Below are positions 52,701 through 61,501 of a DNA stretch of 64,000 nucleotides, piece by piece (position 1 is the stretch's first letter; every line of letters begins with the position of its first letter). The DNA is taken from assembly GCA_963768165.1 (NCBI GenBank), contig CAVYHJ010000003.1, forward strand, positions 496,001 to 560,000. Direction: 5' to 3'. The translations under genes and the position numbers were made by a program. The notes beneath the pieces were generated by a model. The model searched no databases and had not been told where the DNA came from. It saw only the letters and a list, made by a program, of their open reading frames with translations. Source of the stretch: CAVYHJ01 sp963768165 [NCBI: uncultured bacterium] (lineage in GTDB: Bacteria > UBP4 > UBA4092).

Positions 52701-54704
52701 ATGACTAACTTAATAACATCTTTGGGAGGACCGGTATATTTTATTGCCGAATTAGTAGCGTTTTTAGCTGGTGTTATTGCTATATTTGAATACCTAACGA
52801 GGAGATTTAACCTCCAAATTCCATTTAAAAAGTCTACATTCACATCAGAAGACCTTTATAAGGAATATCAGAAGGCGACTAAAGATGAAGAAATATGGAT
52901 TCAAACAGGTACTTGGCCAGTATTCCTTGAATATGAATCTTGTTTTATTGGTACAGATGGTTCGGAATCACAAAGGATATTTATTATAGGACCGGTAGAG
53001 AAATTCTATACATTACCAGGTGTGCTGTGGCGGTTAATGATTAAAAATACAATTGAAAATGACCCTCTAAGGAAAATGAATTTATATCATATTTCAGAAA
53101 TTCCGTCAATAGTTAAATTCATACTTCGCGGCGATAGATTTTATGAAGCAGTCGGGAAAAAAAGAGGTGTCACAAGCTATAAAATAAAGGATAACATTAA
53201 CTCGGCTGGTATACAGCAACTAAAAGACACATTATTAAATGCAATATATATTGATGGGGAAGATGCACTACTTAAAATCTATAAGATGGTCGAGGGATTA
53301 CTAGGGGCAAACGAAAGAATACCAATCGAACAGTTTATTTCAAGAATAATTACTGATTATCGGAACTCTTGTCAAGAATATAAGCATGTCATTAGTAAAG
53401 AACATAAGAAAATATCCAAAAAGGAATTAGAAGAACTTTTTCAAAAGACTTTACCTCTATTGGTAAAATATATAGAAAAGAATTACGGTATTAGAACGAT
53501 TATTATTTCAACCGACGGAAGAAATGTTAATAAAGCTTCTAGTCCGAGAGCAAGATTTGAAGAAGATATAGATAGATTAAATCATAATGAAGTTACACCA
53601 ATTAGAAGACTCCCTTCAATGAGAATTGTTATAAATGGGTCATGTAATTTAAATTGTATTTATTGTCCTTTTGGTAACGAAAGTTATTCTCTAACACAAA
53701 TTTATTTAGAGGCATCCACTTTAAAAAGTCTTCTTGATATATCATATAAAAAGGGGTTTAGAGAATTTGCTATTACTGGTGGAGAACCAAGATTTCATCC
53801 TAAATTTATAGATATTTTGGATATAGTAAGGGGATTTCTGAATGATAACAAAAAAGATTCTACACTTTCAATTTCTATTAATACTAATGCCTATGACGTT
53901 GGAACACATTTTACCTTTGAAAATCTTTTGTCTGAATTAGAACTTTTCAAGGATCGGATTGACTTTAAGGTTAGTCTTGATGGACTAAGGAATAGATTTA
54001 GTGAAAAAATAAATCTTGATGAAGAAGATAAAATATTTCTAAAAAAGTACCCTAAGATTGATCATAGTGATAAAATTCTCGAAAATGTAAGAAAAGCTTT
54101 GGCGAAGCAGTATAGAATTGGATTAAATTTCGTCCTTACTCAATCAAACAGAACATTTTTAAAGGAAACGCTGGAATGCTCATATGGCTTGTATAAAGAC
54201 CATAAAGATAAAGATCCTAAAAACTTATATTTTAAAATTCTTGATCTTAATTGGTATCATGATATTGGGAATAGACATAAGGAACCTGATAGCTATTATT
54301 TTTGGCGTAAAGAATATGTATCGCCATTACAATATTATGATGATGAAAGACTAAAGGATATATTTGGAATACCTAAGCATATTCTAAATATTAATTTTGG
54401 TGTTCCTATGGTTGAAGTTGATAAAGAAGGGTTTAAAATAAGGATAAAAGATTCCTCCTTAGGAACACATTATTGTAAGAAATACTGTATTTCATGCCTT
54501 TTTTATATAAAAAATTTATGCCAAGAAGGAGTTTACCAGCCTTGGATAACGCCTGAAGGAAATCTTAAAATGTGTTATCACCGCCCCGATATTATAAAGT
54601 CTGAGCTTCTCAATGAAGATGTTCTGGGTCACCCTGAAATATTGGATGAGTTTAAAAATCATTTTTTAGGCGAGTTAAAACACGGTCAGCGACCACGTTT
54701 ATAA
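52701..54704 (+). CDS. Membrane-anchored radical SAM protein with a novel N-terminal region
   Basis: AAGAAGGAAA lies before ATG at 52701. The 667-residue protein has one membrane segment (residues 10-33), a ~260-residue region of unknown fold (EEIWIQTGTWPVFLEYESCF, RIFIIGPVEKFYTLPGVLWRLMI) and a basic helical link. A radical SAM domain follows whose cluster is held by C315, C319 and C322 (CNLNCIYC), with ITGGEPRFHP. The C-terminal Cys set (YCKKYCISC, LCQEG, MCYHRP) is like a second cluster site. The family resembles MoaA-like or SPASM/twitch enzymes but I do not recognise it as a whole. The gene is AT-rich compared with neighbours, suggesting transfer. Confidence 0.75.
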   Translation: MTNLITSLGGPVYFIAELVAFLAGVIAIFEYLTRRFNLQIPFKKSTFTSEDLYKEYQKATKDEEIWIQTGTWPVFLEYESCFIGTDGSESQRIFIIGPVEKFYTLPGVLWRLMIKNTIENDPLRKMNLYHISEIPSIVKFILRGDRFYEAVGKKRGVTSYKIKDNINSAGIQQLKDTLLNAIYIDGEDALLKIYKMVEGLLGANERIPIEQFISRIITDYRNSCQEYKHVISKEHKKISKKELEELFQKTLPLLVKYIEKNYGIRTIIISTDGRNVNKASSPRARFEEDIDRLNHNEVTPIRRLPSMRIVINGSCNLNCIYCPFGNESYSLTQIYLEASTLKSLLDISYKKGFREFAITGGEPRFHPKFIDILDIVRGFLNDNKKDSTLSISINTNAYDVGTHFTFENLLSELELFKDRIDFKVSLDGLRNRFSEKINLDEEDKIFLKKYPKIDHSDKILENVRKALAKQYRIGLNFVLTQSNRTFLKETLECSYGLYKDHKDKDPKNLYFKILDLNWYHDIGNRHKEPDSYYFWRKEYVSPLQYYDDERLKDIFGIPKHILNINFGVPMVEVDKEGFKIRIKDSSLGTHYCKKYCISCLFYIKNLCQEGVYQPWITPEGNLKMCYHRPDIIKSELLNEDVLGHPEILDEFKNHFLGELKHGQRPRL

Positions 54705-54710
54705 TATATG

Positions 54711-55874
54711 TTAAAAAGGTAAATTTTCCAGATACCCTTTATAATTCCGTTTCATTTCATCGATGGAATCCCCGCCGAATTTTTTTTGAAAAGCGCGGGC
54801 GAGTTCGATGGCGATAACGGCTTCACCCACGACCGCCGCGGCGGGTGCCGCGCAGACATCGGAACGTTCGACGGCGGCAACTGCCGATTCTTTGGTGACC
54901 AAATCCACGGATTCAAGGGGATTCATTAAGGTAGAAATCGGTTTCATGGCACCCCGCACGATTAACCGTTGACCGTTGGTAACTCCGCCTTCCAATCCAC
55001 CCGCATTGTTTCTACGTCGTTTGAATTGTCCCTTTTCAAAATAAATTGGGTCATGGACTTCCGAACCTTTACGGCGCGCGCCTTCAAATCCCAATCCAAT
55101 TTCCACGCCTTTGATAGCAGGCATACTCATGATGGCTTGACTGAGACGCCCGTCTAATTTCCTATCCCATTGAACGTAACTCCCCAAACCCATCGGCAGA
55201 CCATCTGCAATGATTTCAAAAATACCGCCAAGCGTATCCCCCACTTTTTTCGCATCATCCACTGCTTTTTTCATTTTCTCTTCGACTTCCGGGAAATAAC
55301 AACGGAATTCCGAAATTTCGGTCTTCTCTCGAATCTGCTGTATGGAAACATTTTCAGGAATTACAGGAGAAGCGACATCCCCGATGGATACAATATATCC
55401 CACCAAATCAACGCCAAATTCCGCCAGCAATAATTTTGCAACTCCGGCAACAGCTACCCGTGCCGCTGTTTCCCGCGCGCTGGCTCGCTCCAAAACATTG
55501 CGAATATCCTTAAAACCATATTTCATGACACCGTCTAAATCCGCATGACCGGGACGAGGTTTGGTAACGACTTTAATGTCATCATAATTCTCCAAAGGTT
55601 CTGGAGACATTTTGATTTTCCAATTTTCCCAATCTTTGTTTTTAATCACCAGAGTGAGGGGACTGCCCAAGGTTTTGCCAAACCGCACACCAGAAGTAAT
55701 CTCTATGGCATCTGATTCAATTTTCATTCTCCCGCCTCGTCCGTAACCTAGCTGCCTTCGCTTTAAGTCAGCATTAATTTTATCTGCCGAAATAGTGAGT
55801 CCCGCGGGAAGACCTTCAATCACCGCTGTGAGATTGGGCCCATGCGATTCACCGGCTGTAAGAAATCGAAACAT
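54711..55874 (-). CDS. aroC: Chorismate synthase
   Basis: The 387-residue enzyme makes chorismate from EPSP using reduced FMN. Family motifs are [63 protein letters not shown] text ([17 protein letters not shown]) and [17 protein letters not shown]. The gene starts three bases after aroE and forms an operon pilD-aroE-aroC. The C-terminal [11 protein letters not shown] is usual. The shikimate pathway is thus partly in this window. Confidence 0.95.
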   Translation of the reverse strand: MFRFLTAGESHGPNLTAVIEGLPAGLTISADKINADLKRRQLGYGRGGRMKIESDAIEITSGVRFGKTLGSPLTLVIKNKDWENWKIKMSPEPLENYDDIKVVTKPRPGHADLDGVMKYGFKDIRNVLERASARETAARVAVAGVAKLLLAEFGVDLVGYIVSIGDVASPVIPENVSIQQIREKTEISEFRCYFPEVEEKMKKAVDDAKKVGDTLGGIFEIIADGLPMGLGSYVQWDRKLDGRLSQAIMSMPAIKGVEIGLGFEGARRKGSEVHDPIYFEKGQFKRRRNNAGGLEGGVTNGQRLIVRGAMKPISTLMNPLESVDLVTKESAVAAVERSDVCAAPAAAVVGEAVIAIELARAFQKKFGGDSIDEMKRNYKGYLENLPF

Positions 55875-55877
55875 AAT

Positions 55878-56765
55878 TTATTTTCCACCTTCTATGCTCT
55901 GCCGCTTTTTCAAATAGTCCAGGATGGACTCCCGAAACGTTTGAATGGGGGGTTGAATCCCCAGCCAAATAGCAAATGCCAACGAGCCTTGGTGGATCAA
56001 CATACCCAATCCATTGACCGCCTGGCATCCTTGCATTTTCGCCGCTTGAATGAGTTTGGTCTCGAATGGATTATAAATTAAATCCAGCACTTTCAATTTT
56101 GGTTGAAACCAATCCAGTGGAATCAGTATCGGATCATCGGGTTTCATACCATTCGGGGTCGCGTTAACCAACAAATCCGATGATTCAATAATAGCCTTAA
56201 ATGCGGGATCGTTCAATGTAAGCGCCTTGGAAATGGTTTTCGGATACAGTTCTTGAATTCGTTCCACCAATCTCTCGGCTTTTTCCAATTTCCGTCCCAC
56301 AATGGTAATTTTGTGTGCATGGTGCATCGCGGAATAGAGTGCGACCGCCCGGCTCGAACCGCCCGTTCCCAGAATACAAATCCGTTTTTGATTGCAGGTG
56401 AATTGTAAATCTTCCTGTAAAGCGCTGATGAATCCGTCCCCATCCGTAGCGTGTCCCGTGAGTTTACCTTTGTCACTAATAGAGATGGTATTCACAGAAC
56501 CGATGGTCGTGGCTTCCGGTGAAAGTGCATCCATAAACGGGACGACGTCTTCCTTATACGGGATGGTGATATTGACTCCTCGAATCCCAAGCGCGGTTAG
56601 TCCCTTGATAGCGCTTTGCAATCGAGTGGGTTCCACTTCCATAGGAATATAAATGCAGTTTAATCCGAGCGCTTCATACGCGGCATTATGCATAATCGGA
56701 GAATAACTGTGCCTAACAGGATTTCCAATCACACCGAATATAGTAGTATTTCCCGTGACTTTCAT
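55878..56765 (-). CDS. aroE: Shikimate dehydrogenase
   Basis: The start at 56765 is chosen because its ATG overlaps the pilD stop as ATGA; the open frame extends further upstream but lies in pilD. The 295-residue enzyme reduces 3-dehydroshikimate with NADPH. GNPVRHSYSPIMHN binds shikimate, NVTIPYKED has the catalytic Lys, ATDGDGF the Asp, LGTGGSSRAVA the dinucleotide and NATPNGMKPDD closes the site. It is in one operon with aroC. Confidence 0.94.
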   Translation of the reverse strand: MKVTGNTTIFGVIGNPVRHSYSPIMHNAAYEALGLNCIYIPMEVEPTRLQSAIKGLTALGIRGVNITIPYKEDVVPFMDALSPEATTIGSVNTISISDKGKLTGHATDGDGFISALQEDLQFTCNQKRICILGTGGSSRAVALYSAMHHAHKITIVGRKLEKAERLVERIQELYPKTISKALTLNDPAFKAIIESSDLLVNATPNGMKPDDPILIPLDWFQPKLKVLDLIYNPFETKLIQAAKMQGCQAVNGLGMLIHQGSLAFAIWLGIQPPIQTFRESILDYLKKRQSIEGGK

Positions 56766-57646
56766 GGCATTCTCGCTCCCGGCGGTATATCCAACATAAG
56801 AATTCGGTACAAATACCAATGAATCAGTGGATTACCCCAGAGTATCGCAAAAAGAGTCCCAATCGCTAGATAGGGACCAAACGGAATATAATGTCCCGTC
56901 AAATTCGTTTCTTTATTCTTGAATCGCATGTAGATCAATTGTATGCCTCCTACTATCGAACCGATAAAGGAGGCGGATATTAATGTAATCAAAATCAACT
57001 TCCATCCGATAAATGTTCCAACAAATGCCAGTAATTTGATATCTCCACCGCCCATCGCATCCTTTTTTACGATAGCTTTCGCTATAACGGCAATTATATA
57101 CAAAATTCCGCCTCCTACCAAGAGTCCCACGATGGAATTGACAACTGGCATGTATTTTCCCGCCCATGCGGAAACAATGCTATATTCCGCAATCAACGGA
57201 GAATAATGTTGCGGGAAATATACTAAAATAACGCTGCACAATAAACCGATTACCATTCCAGGATAGGTAATGACATCGGGAATAATAAAATGGTCGAAAT
57301 CAATAAAGGTAATGGCAATCAAGCACGCCGTAACAAAAATATAGGATATCGAAGCGAAATTAGGCCCTTTAAACATAATGTGAATGAGAAGAAAAAAAAG
57401 TCCTGTGAGGAGTTCCACGAAAAAATAACGGAATGGAATAGTCGTCTTACAATGCCGGCATTTTGCACCAAGGAGGATATAGCTAATCAACGGGATATTG
57501 TCGTACCAGACAATTAATTTATCGCACTGGGGACAATGTGACCGGGGGGTCACAACAGATTTCTCCGCCGGCAGTCGGTAAATGCAGACATTTAAAAAAC
57601 TACCGACCGTTATTCCGAATATAAAAACTAAAATTGAAATTTCCAT
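56762..57646 (-). CDS. pilD: Prepilin peptidase (type IV leader peptidase)
   Basis: The 294-residue membrane enzyme cuts and methylates type IV prepilins. The cytoplasmic zinc loop has two CxxC pairs (CPQCDKLIVWYDNIP and CRHCKTTIPFRY). The catalytic aspartates are in FIDFDHFIIPDV and GGGDIKLLAFVG. At least six further hydrophobic segments follow. Its stop overlaps the aroE start. It serves the PilM-N/secretin machine encoded at 36625-43717. No Shine-Dalgarno is seen. Confidence 0.92.
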   Translation of the reverse strand: MEISILVFIFGITVGSFLNVCIYRLPAEKSVVTPRSHCPQCDKLIVWYDNIPLISYILLGAKCRHCKTTIPFRYFFVELLTGLFFLLIHIMFKGPNFASISYIFVTACLIAITFIDFDHFIIPDVITYPGMVIGLLCSVILVYFPQHYSPLIAEYSIVSAWAGKYMPVVNSIVGLLVGGGILYIIAVIAKAIVKKDAMGGGDIKLLAFVGTFIGWKLILITLISASFIGSIVGGIQLIYMRFKNKETNLTGHYIPFGPYLAIGTLFAILWGNPLIHWYLYRILMLDIPPGARMP

Positions 57647-57657
57647 AGTAGATAGGA

Positions 57658-57687
57658 AGTATACGTGGTTTTAGCCCCTTTTGGCAA
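57658..57687 (-). promoter_or_regulatory. Promoter of the pilD-aroE-aroC operon
   Basis: On the minus strand TTGCCA (57687-57682), 18 bases, TATACT (57663-57658). The ATG lies 11 bases beyond the -10, so the transcript would be almost leaderless. Confidence 0.55.
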
Positions 57688-57753
57688 GTTATCGGAATAC
57701 AAAAGTCTATTTCTCTAATAGATAAAGTCGCCTAACTCGATATGTTATAAAAG

Positions 57754-58704
57754 CTACAATCTTTCATACGCCGCTGTTCTATTTTTTCTCCTCGCAAGTT
57801 CACTGGAATAGTGGAATCCTAAAATAGAGGCGTTTTGTTTCGCCCAGTCGGTAAGTTTTGTAAGACCTGCTGGTGGAGAATGAGTGTAGAGCAAATCATC
57901 TTTCAATCCTTCGATTTCTTCTTTGGTAATGATAATATTCCCAACCATTTTCCCAACCAACCAACCCATAAAATATCCCACAGAATCTGGCAAAGGAATA
58001 ATCGGTCTTTTCTTGCCAATGATTTCCCCAATCTTTGTGACCAATTCGCGATAGGAGAATGTTTCCGGACCGAGGGCATCAATAATAACATTCTCATTTT
58101 TCTTTCCTTGTTCCACCGCAAGTTGCGCTAGGTCGTCCACGTAAATAGGTTGAAGACGATAATTGCCGTCACCGAAAACACCAAAGATAGGAAATTTTCG
58201 CAAGACCCAGGCGATGTTGTTAATCAAAATATCCTCTTTCCCAAATAAAACTGTTGGTCGGAGAATCGTATATGATAGATTGGATTCTTTCAACGCTCTT
58301 TCTAATTTCGCCTTACTGTTGAAATATTCCAAGGGTGAATTTTCCGAAGGGTTGGTGATACTCACATGAACGATTCTGCGAACGCCCGCCTTCTTTGCAC
58401 AATCAAATAATTTGAGCGTATTGTCCACGGCAATAGAATGTTGGAATTTGATTTTGTTGTCAACATAATTAAATCGTACCCAATAGGTGTTATATAATAC
58501 TGAAACGCCGCGTAGAGATTGAATCAAATCATCAGGATTATCAAAATTGAGAGGGAATGCTTTAACTTTTTTGCCAAAAGGGTTTGGACGATTCAAAGAA
58601 TTGGTCAGCGTGCGAACTTCGAATCCGTCATTCAATAATCTTTGGGAAATATATTTCCCAGAATATCCATACGCGCCTGTAACTGCATGAATTTTTTGAC
58701 CCAT
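57754..58704 (-). CDS. NAD(P)-dependent epimerase-like protein (atypical SDR)
   Basis: The start at 58704 (MGQKIHAVTGAYGYSGKYI) gives a normal Rossmann start; a GTG at 58773 is open but adds a non-family tail and overlaps the HU promoter. The 316-residue protein has the dinucleotide motif GAYGYSGKYI, then VSVLYNTYWVRF, IVHVSITNPSENSPLEYFNSK with a Tyr/Lys pair, LRPTVLFG and a substrate-lid region. The nearest type is the NDUFA9/NmrA-like atypical short-chain group. The substrate is unknown. It diverges from the HU gene. Confidence 0.75.
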   Translation of the reverse strand: MGQKIHAVTGAYGYSGKYISQRLLNDGFEVRTLTNSLNRPNPFGKKVKAFPLNFDNPDDLIQSLRGVSVLYNTYWVRFNYVDNKIKFQHSIAVDNTLKLFDCAKKAGVRRIVHVSITNPSENSPLEYFNSKAKLERALKESNLSYTILRPTVLFGKEDILINNIAWVLRKFPIFGVFGDGNYRLQPIYVDDLAQLAVEQGKKNENVIIDALGPETFSYRELVTKIGEIIGKKRPIIPLPDSVGYFMGWLVGKMVGNIIITKEEIEGLKDDLLYTHSPPAGLTKLTDWAKQNASILGFHYSSELARRKNRTAAYERL

Positions 58705-58773
58705 TAATTTAACTATAAGTGGAATCCTAAATCGAGTCAATAAATACAATATCCATCTTTTCGAAAAAAACAC

Positions 58774-58801
58774 TTGACAAACTCTGGAATTCTGCTAATA
58801 T
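58774..58801 (+). promoter_or_regulatory. Promoter of the HU gene, extended -10 type
   Basis: TTGACA (58774-58779), 16 bases, TGC-TAATAT with the -10 at 58796-58801. It has the same boxes and spacing as the secretin promoter at 39002-39029. Confidence 0.65.
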
Positions 58802-58849
58802 GCACTTGTTTTTTAATCTTTCAAATTTAATTAAAAAGGGGGGAATATT

Positions 58850-59122
58850 ATGACTAAGCAGGAATTGGTTGATGCCGTAGCCGAAAAAGCCGGTATTAAC
58901 AAACGTCAGGCGTCCGAAGCTGTCGAAGGCGTGATTGATTCAATCACCAAAGCTCTTAAGAAAGGCAATAAGGTTACCCTGGTCGGATTCGGGAATTTTA
59001 GCGTTGTCAAGAAAAAAGCCCGCACGGGACGTAATCCGCAAACCGGTAAAGAAATTCAAATCCCGGCTCGCAAAGCACCGAAATTTAGTCCCAGTAAGCA
59101 ATTAAAAGAGACATTGAATTAA
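58850..59122 (+). CDS. hup: DNA-binding protein HU
   Basis: AAGGGGGG lies before ATG at 58850. The 90-residue histone-like protein starts MTKQELVDAVAEKAGINKRQA and has the DNA-minor-groove arm GNFSVVKKKARTGRNPQTGKE with the intercalating Pro in NPQTG, then IPARKAPKFSPSKQLKE. It bends DNA and packs the nucleoid. It has its own strong promoter, and a hairpin follows the gene. Confidence 0.95.
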   Translation: MTKQELVDAVAEKAGINKRQASEAVEGVIDSITKALKKGNKVTLVGFGNFSVVKKKARTGRNPQTGKEIQIPARKAPKFSPSKQLKETLN

Positions 59123-59154
59123 TTTTATCGGGTGAATTTGTTCCCCGAATAAAA
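59123..59154. terminator. Bidirectional terminator between HU and the subtilase
   Basis: TTTTATCGGG (59123-59132) pairs with CCCGAATAAAA (59144-59154) with one bulged base and an 11-base loop. Both sides are rich in A or T, so it can stop transcription from both converging genes. Confidence 0.6.
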
Positions 59155-59160
59155 GCAAGT

Positions 59161-61140
59161 TTAATTGGGAGAACCGGTTGACATCAATAGGTTCTCCCAA
59201 TGATATTTCTGCCAGTCCTCAATCCATGAGGGAAATAACCCACCAACATTAAGTTTCCCATACCCCCAACGATAGGTCATGTCCGGTACTGTGCCCGTGT
59301 AAAAATCCGCGCGCGTACCCTGATTGTATAACAGTGATTTGATGGTCGCGTATGAAAAGGTCGGATGCTCCTCTAAGATCAACGCCACTGCGCCGGTGAC
59401 ATGCGGTGCTGAGTAACTTGTCCCTTGTCCGATATCATGTTTTCCATCCGGCATAATAATCGAAGTCGGCGCATAGGCTTGTCCGGATAAACATGCAGCT
59501 ATCTGCTGGCCTGGGGCAGTGATTTCCGGTTTAAACGTGGAATCCCGGCTCGGTCCAATTCCGCTAAATCCAGCAATATCTCCCAAAATAGAATAGGATA
59601 TTACCGTCGTCGTACTATCAATGGCGACCCATGAAGTTTTGGTGCAATAAGCTCCTACAGTAAGAGCCTTTTTCACATTTCCCGGTTCCGTGACCAAAAC
59701 CCTCTGAGTAGTATGATTCTGAAATATATCATTAGTTAATTCATTTGATGATGTTGCATACCATGCATCAAAATGACCGTTCCCTGAAGATAAAGGTAAT
59801 CGAGTCAAAATGATTATCCATGACCCGTAAACCGTATATCCCGAAAAAGTCATAAAGATTTCTCCGTCTGAATTGGCGGCGGGAATCGCTCCCGTATTGT
59901 TATAAATAAATCCCGTCCCTCCGCCAATCGTCCCGCTGGAATTCGATAACGTAAGCGCCGTTAATGACGTCCCATCCGGTGCCATCACGGTACATGTGTA
60001 AATATCCCCACCTTTATACCATAAGTCAATATCCGTTTCGGTAGCAGATGAATAGACTCCGAATAAAGTAGTATCGGCAACATTAACAGATGTATTATTT
60101 TCCGCATGAATGAAACGTCCACCGTCATTGCCCGCGGCAATAACCACCATATTTCCCGGCCCTATTGTTGAATCAATAGATTCCTCCAACGCATCAGTTC
60201 CATCATGCGGGCCATATTCGTCCCCGATACTTAAATTCACCACTGCCGGTTCATGGAGTGACGAAGCCTTGCTGAAAATATATTGAATTCCGTCCACTAT
60301 ATGCGTATCATAAAAATCCGTTTTCACCATGATAATATCCGCCTGTGGTGCGAGTCCCGTATACGTCCCTGCCGGAACCCCATTCCCGGTTCCCTGGCCA
60401 TTTTCCGCGATGATTCCCATTACATGAGACCCATGTCCATCGCTATCTGTTTCATTCACCACAGCTGTTGTCGTAGATAGACTCAATTGCATATTAATCT
60501 GCGCCTGGGTATATTCCGTACCATAATTAAATCCAACAGGATTTGAACCCGTCGTATTATCCGTCTGATCCCAAATATATACTATCCGCGATGATACACC
60601 CGAAAATTGAAAATCTCCATGATATATATCAATCCCCGTATCTACATCCCCGACCACCACTCCTTGTCCTGCAATCCCTTGATTATGCACCGATTTGGCA
60701 TTCACGCCGACATAAATAATATTGGAGGTCGTAGTAATGACCGTCGAGTCGGTACTGACATCCAACACTGGTGGACATTTCACAGCCCCTTCAACTGAAA
60801 GGACTTCCGAACTTTTGACGAGCGTTAAAAGCTGCTCCCGGCTCACGTCCATCGTGGCAATCCCGCCAATCCACGAATTCACCGGATAACCAAATTTCAC
60901 CAATTCTTCTTTTGTTGCAGTTGTTCTCACAAACACCGCAATCTTGGGTTCGTTCTTCCCTACACTATGTACTCCAAATCTTGCATATTTCCCCAATTCT
61001 GTTTTCGGCTGTAACAACAAATGCTGCACAATTGGGTTGCATTTCAGCCACTTCTGCGAGTTCATTCCCGTATCCGCACTCTCGGCAAAAGTACCAATGA
61101 AAATAAACATCGCTACAAAAAAATATATAATCCTCGCCAT
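59161..61140 (-). CDS. Secreted subtilisin-like serine protease (S8 family)
   Basis: The 659-residue protein has a signal peptide (residues 1-21), an inhibitor-like prodomain (about 40-125; VKFGYPVNSWIGGIATMDVSREQL) and the S8 catalytic domain. The triad is D167 in DVDTGID, H236 in DGHGSHV and S575 in GTSYSAPHV. The oxyanion Asn lies in IAAGNDGG. An insert of about 150 residues with a C2-like beta fold (DLWYKGGDIYTCTV) lies between the Asn and Ser regions. It acts outside the cytoplasm. A strong promoter lies upstream, with almost no leader and no Shine-Dalgarno. Confidence 0.85.
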   Translation of the reverse strand: MARIIYFFVAMFIFIGTFAESADTGMNSQKWLKCNPIVQHLLLQPKTELGKYARFGVHSVGKNEPKIAVFVRTTATKEELVKFGYPVNSWIGGIATMDVSREQLLTLVKSSEVLSVEGAVKCPPVLDVSTDSTVITTTSNIIYVGVNAKSVHNQGIAGQGVVVGDVDTGIDIYHGDFQFSGVSSRIVYIWDQTDNTTGSNPVGFNYGTEYTQAQINMQLSLSTTTAVVNETDSDGHGSHVMGIIAENGQGTGNGVPAGTYTGLAPQADIIMVKTDFYDTHIVDGIQYIFSKASSLHEPAVVNLSIGDEYGPHDGTDALEESIDSTIGPGNMVVIAAGNDGGRFIHAENNTSVNVADTTLFGVYSSATETDIDLWYKGGDIYTCTVMAPDGTSLTALTLSNSSGTIGGGTGFIYNNTGAIPAANSDGEIFMTFSGYTVYGSWIIILTRLPLSSGNGHFDAWYATSSNELTNDIFQNHTTQRVLVTEPGNVKKALTVGAYCTKTSWVAIDSTTTVISYSILGDIAGFSGIGPSRDSTFKPEITAPGQQIAACLSGQAYAPTSIIMPDGKHDIGQGTSYSAPHVTGAVALILEEHPTFSYATIKSLLYNQGTRADFYTGTVPDMTYRWGYGKLNVGGLFPSWIEDWQKYHWENLLMSTGSPN

Positions 61141-61151
61141 AATTATATTCT

Positions 61152-61180
61152 ATTATAGGACTACGTCCGGTCTTTGTCAT
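61152..61180 (-). promoter_or_regulatory. Promoter of the subtilase gene
   Basis: On the minus strand ATGACA (61180-61175), 17 bases, a perfect TATAAT (61157-61152). The ATG lies 11 bases after the -10, so the transcript would be nearly leaderless. Confidence 0.6.
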
Positions 61181-61236
61181 TTCAAATCACCCTTTTTTCT
61201 TTAATATACGGCTCTTCCATAGATAATCAGCGGGCT

Positions 61237-61268
61237 TGCAATGAACGAGACAACTCTCGTTCATTGCA
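61237..61268. repeat. Perfect 14-bp hairpin in a divergent intergenic region
   Basis: TGCAATGAACGAGA (61237-61250) and TCTCGTTCATTGCA (61255-61268) are fully complementary with the loop CAAC. Both neighbours point away from it, so it is not a terminator for either gene. Confidence 0.7.
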
Positions 61269-61501
61269 CCTCCGAAACCTTTGGAAAAGTACCCATTTTA
61301 TTTTATAAAAGCAAAATTGATTTAAAATGCTTTAAATTGGCATAATTTCGATTACCAACATGATAATGATTATTATTTTAATGATTTCCTGTATTTGGAA
61401 ATGTTGGTTTTTTGCCTTTTGCAATATTTTTCACCTCGTTAAACTCCCCAATTTATGCTATATTTTTAATCCACTTTGAATTTATAAGGAGGAGGAAAAA
61501 T

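Larger units (their letters stand above)
61141..61501. other. Divergent intergenic region before the carbamoyltransferase
   Basis: It holds the subtilase promoter, a 14-bp perfect hairpin at 61237-61268, and near 61456 a TGC-TATATT box (61459-61464) that may be the -10 of the carbamoyltransferase promoter. The middle is AT-rich without a coding frame. Confidence 0.5.

Noticed and set aside
52509-54704. Genomic island with att sites at tRNA-Pro
   Set aside because: No integrase and no second copy of the tRNA 3' end was seen; only the composition of one gene hints at transfer.
58705-58773. N-terminal extension of the epimerase-like protein from a GTG
   Set aside because: The extension lies before the normal Rossmann start and overlaps the HU promoter; no ribosome site.
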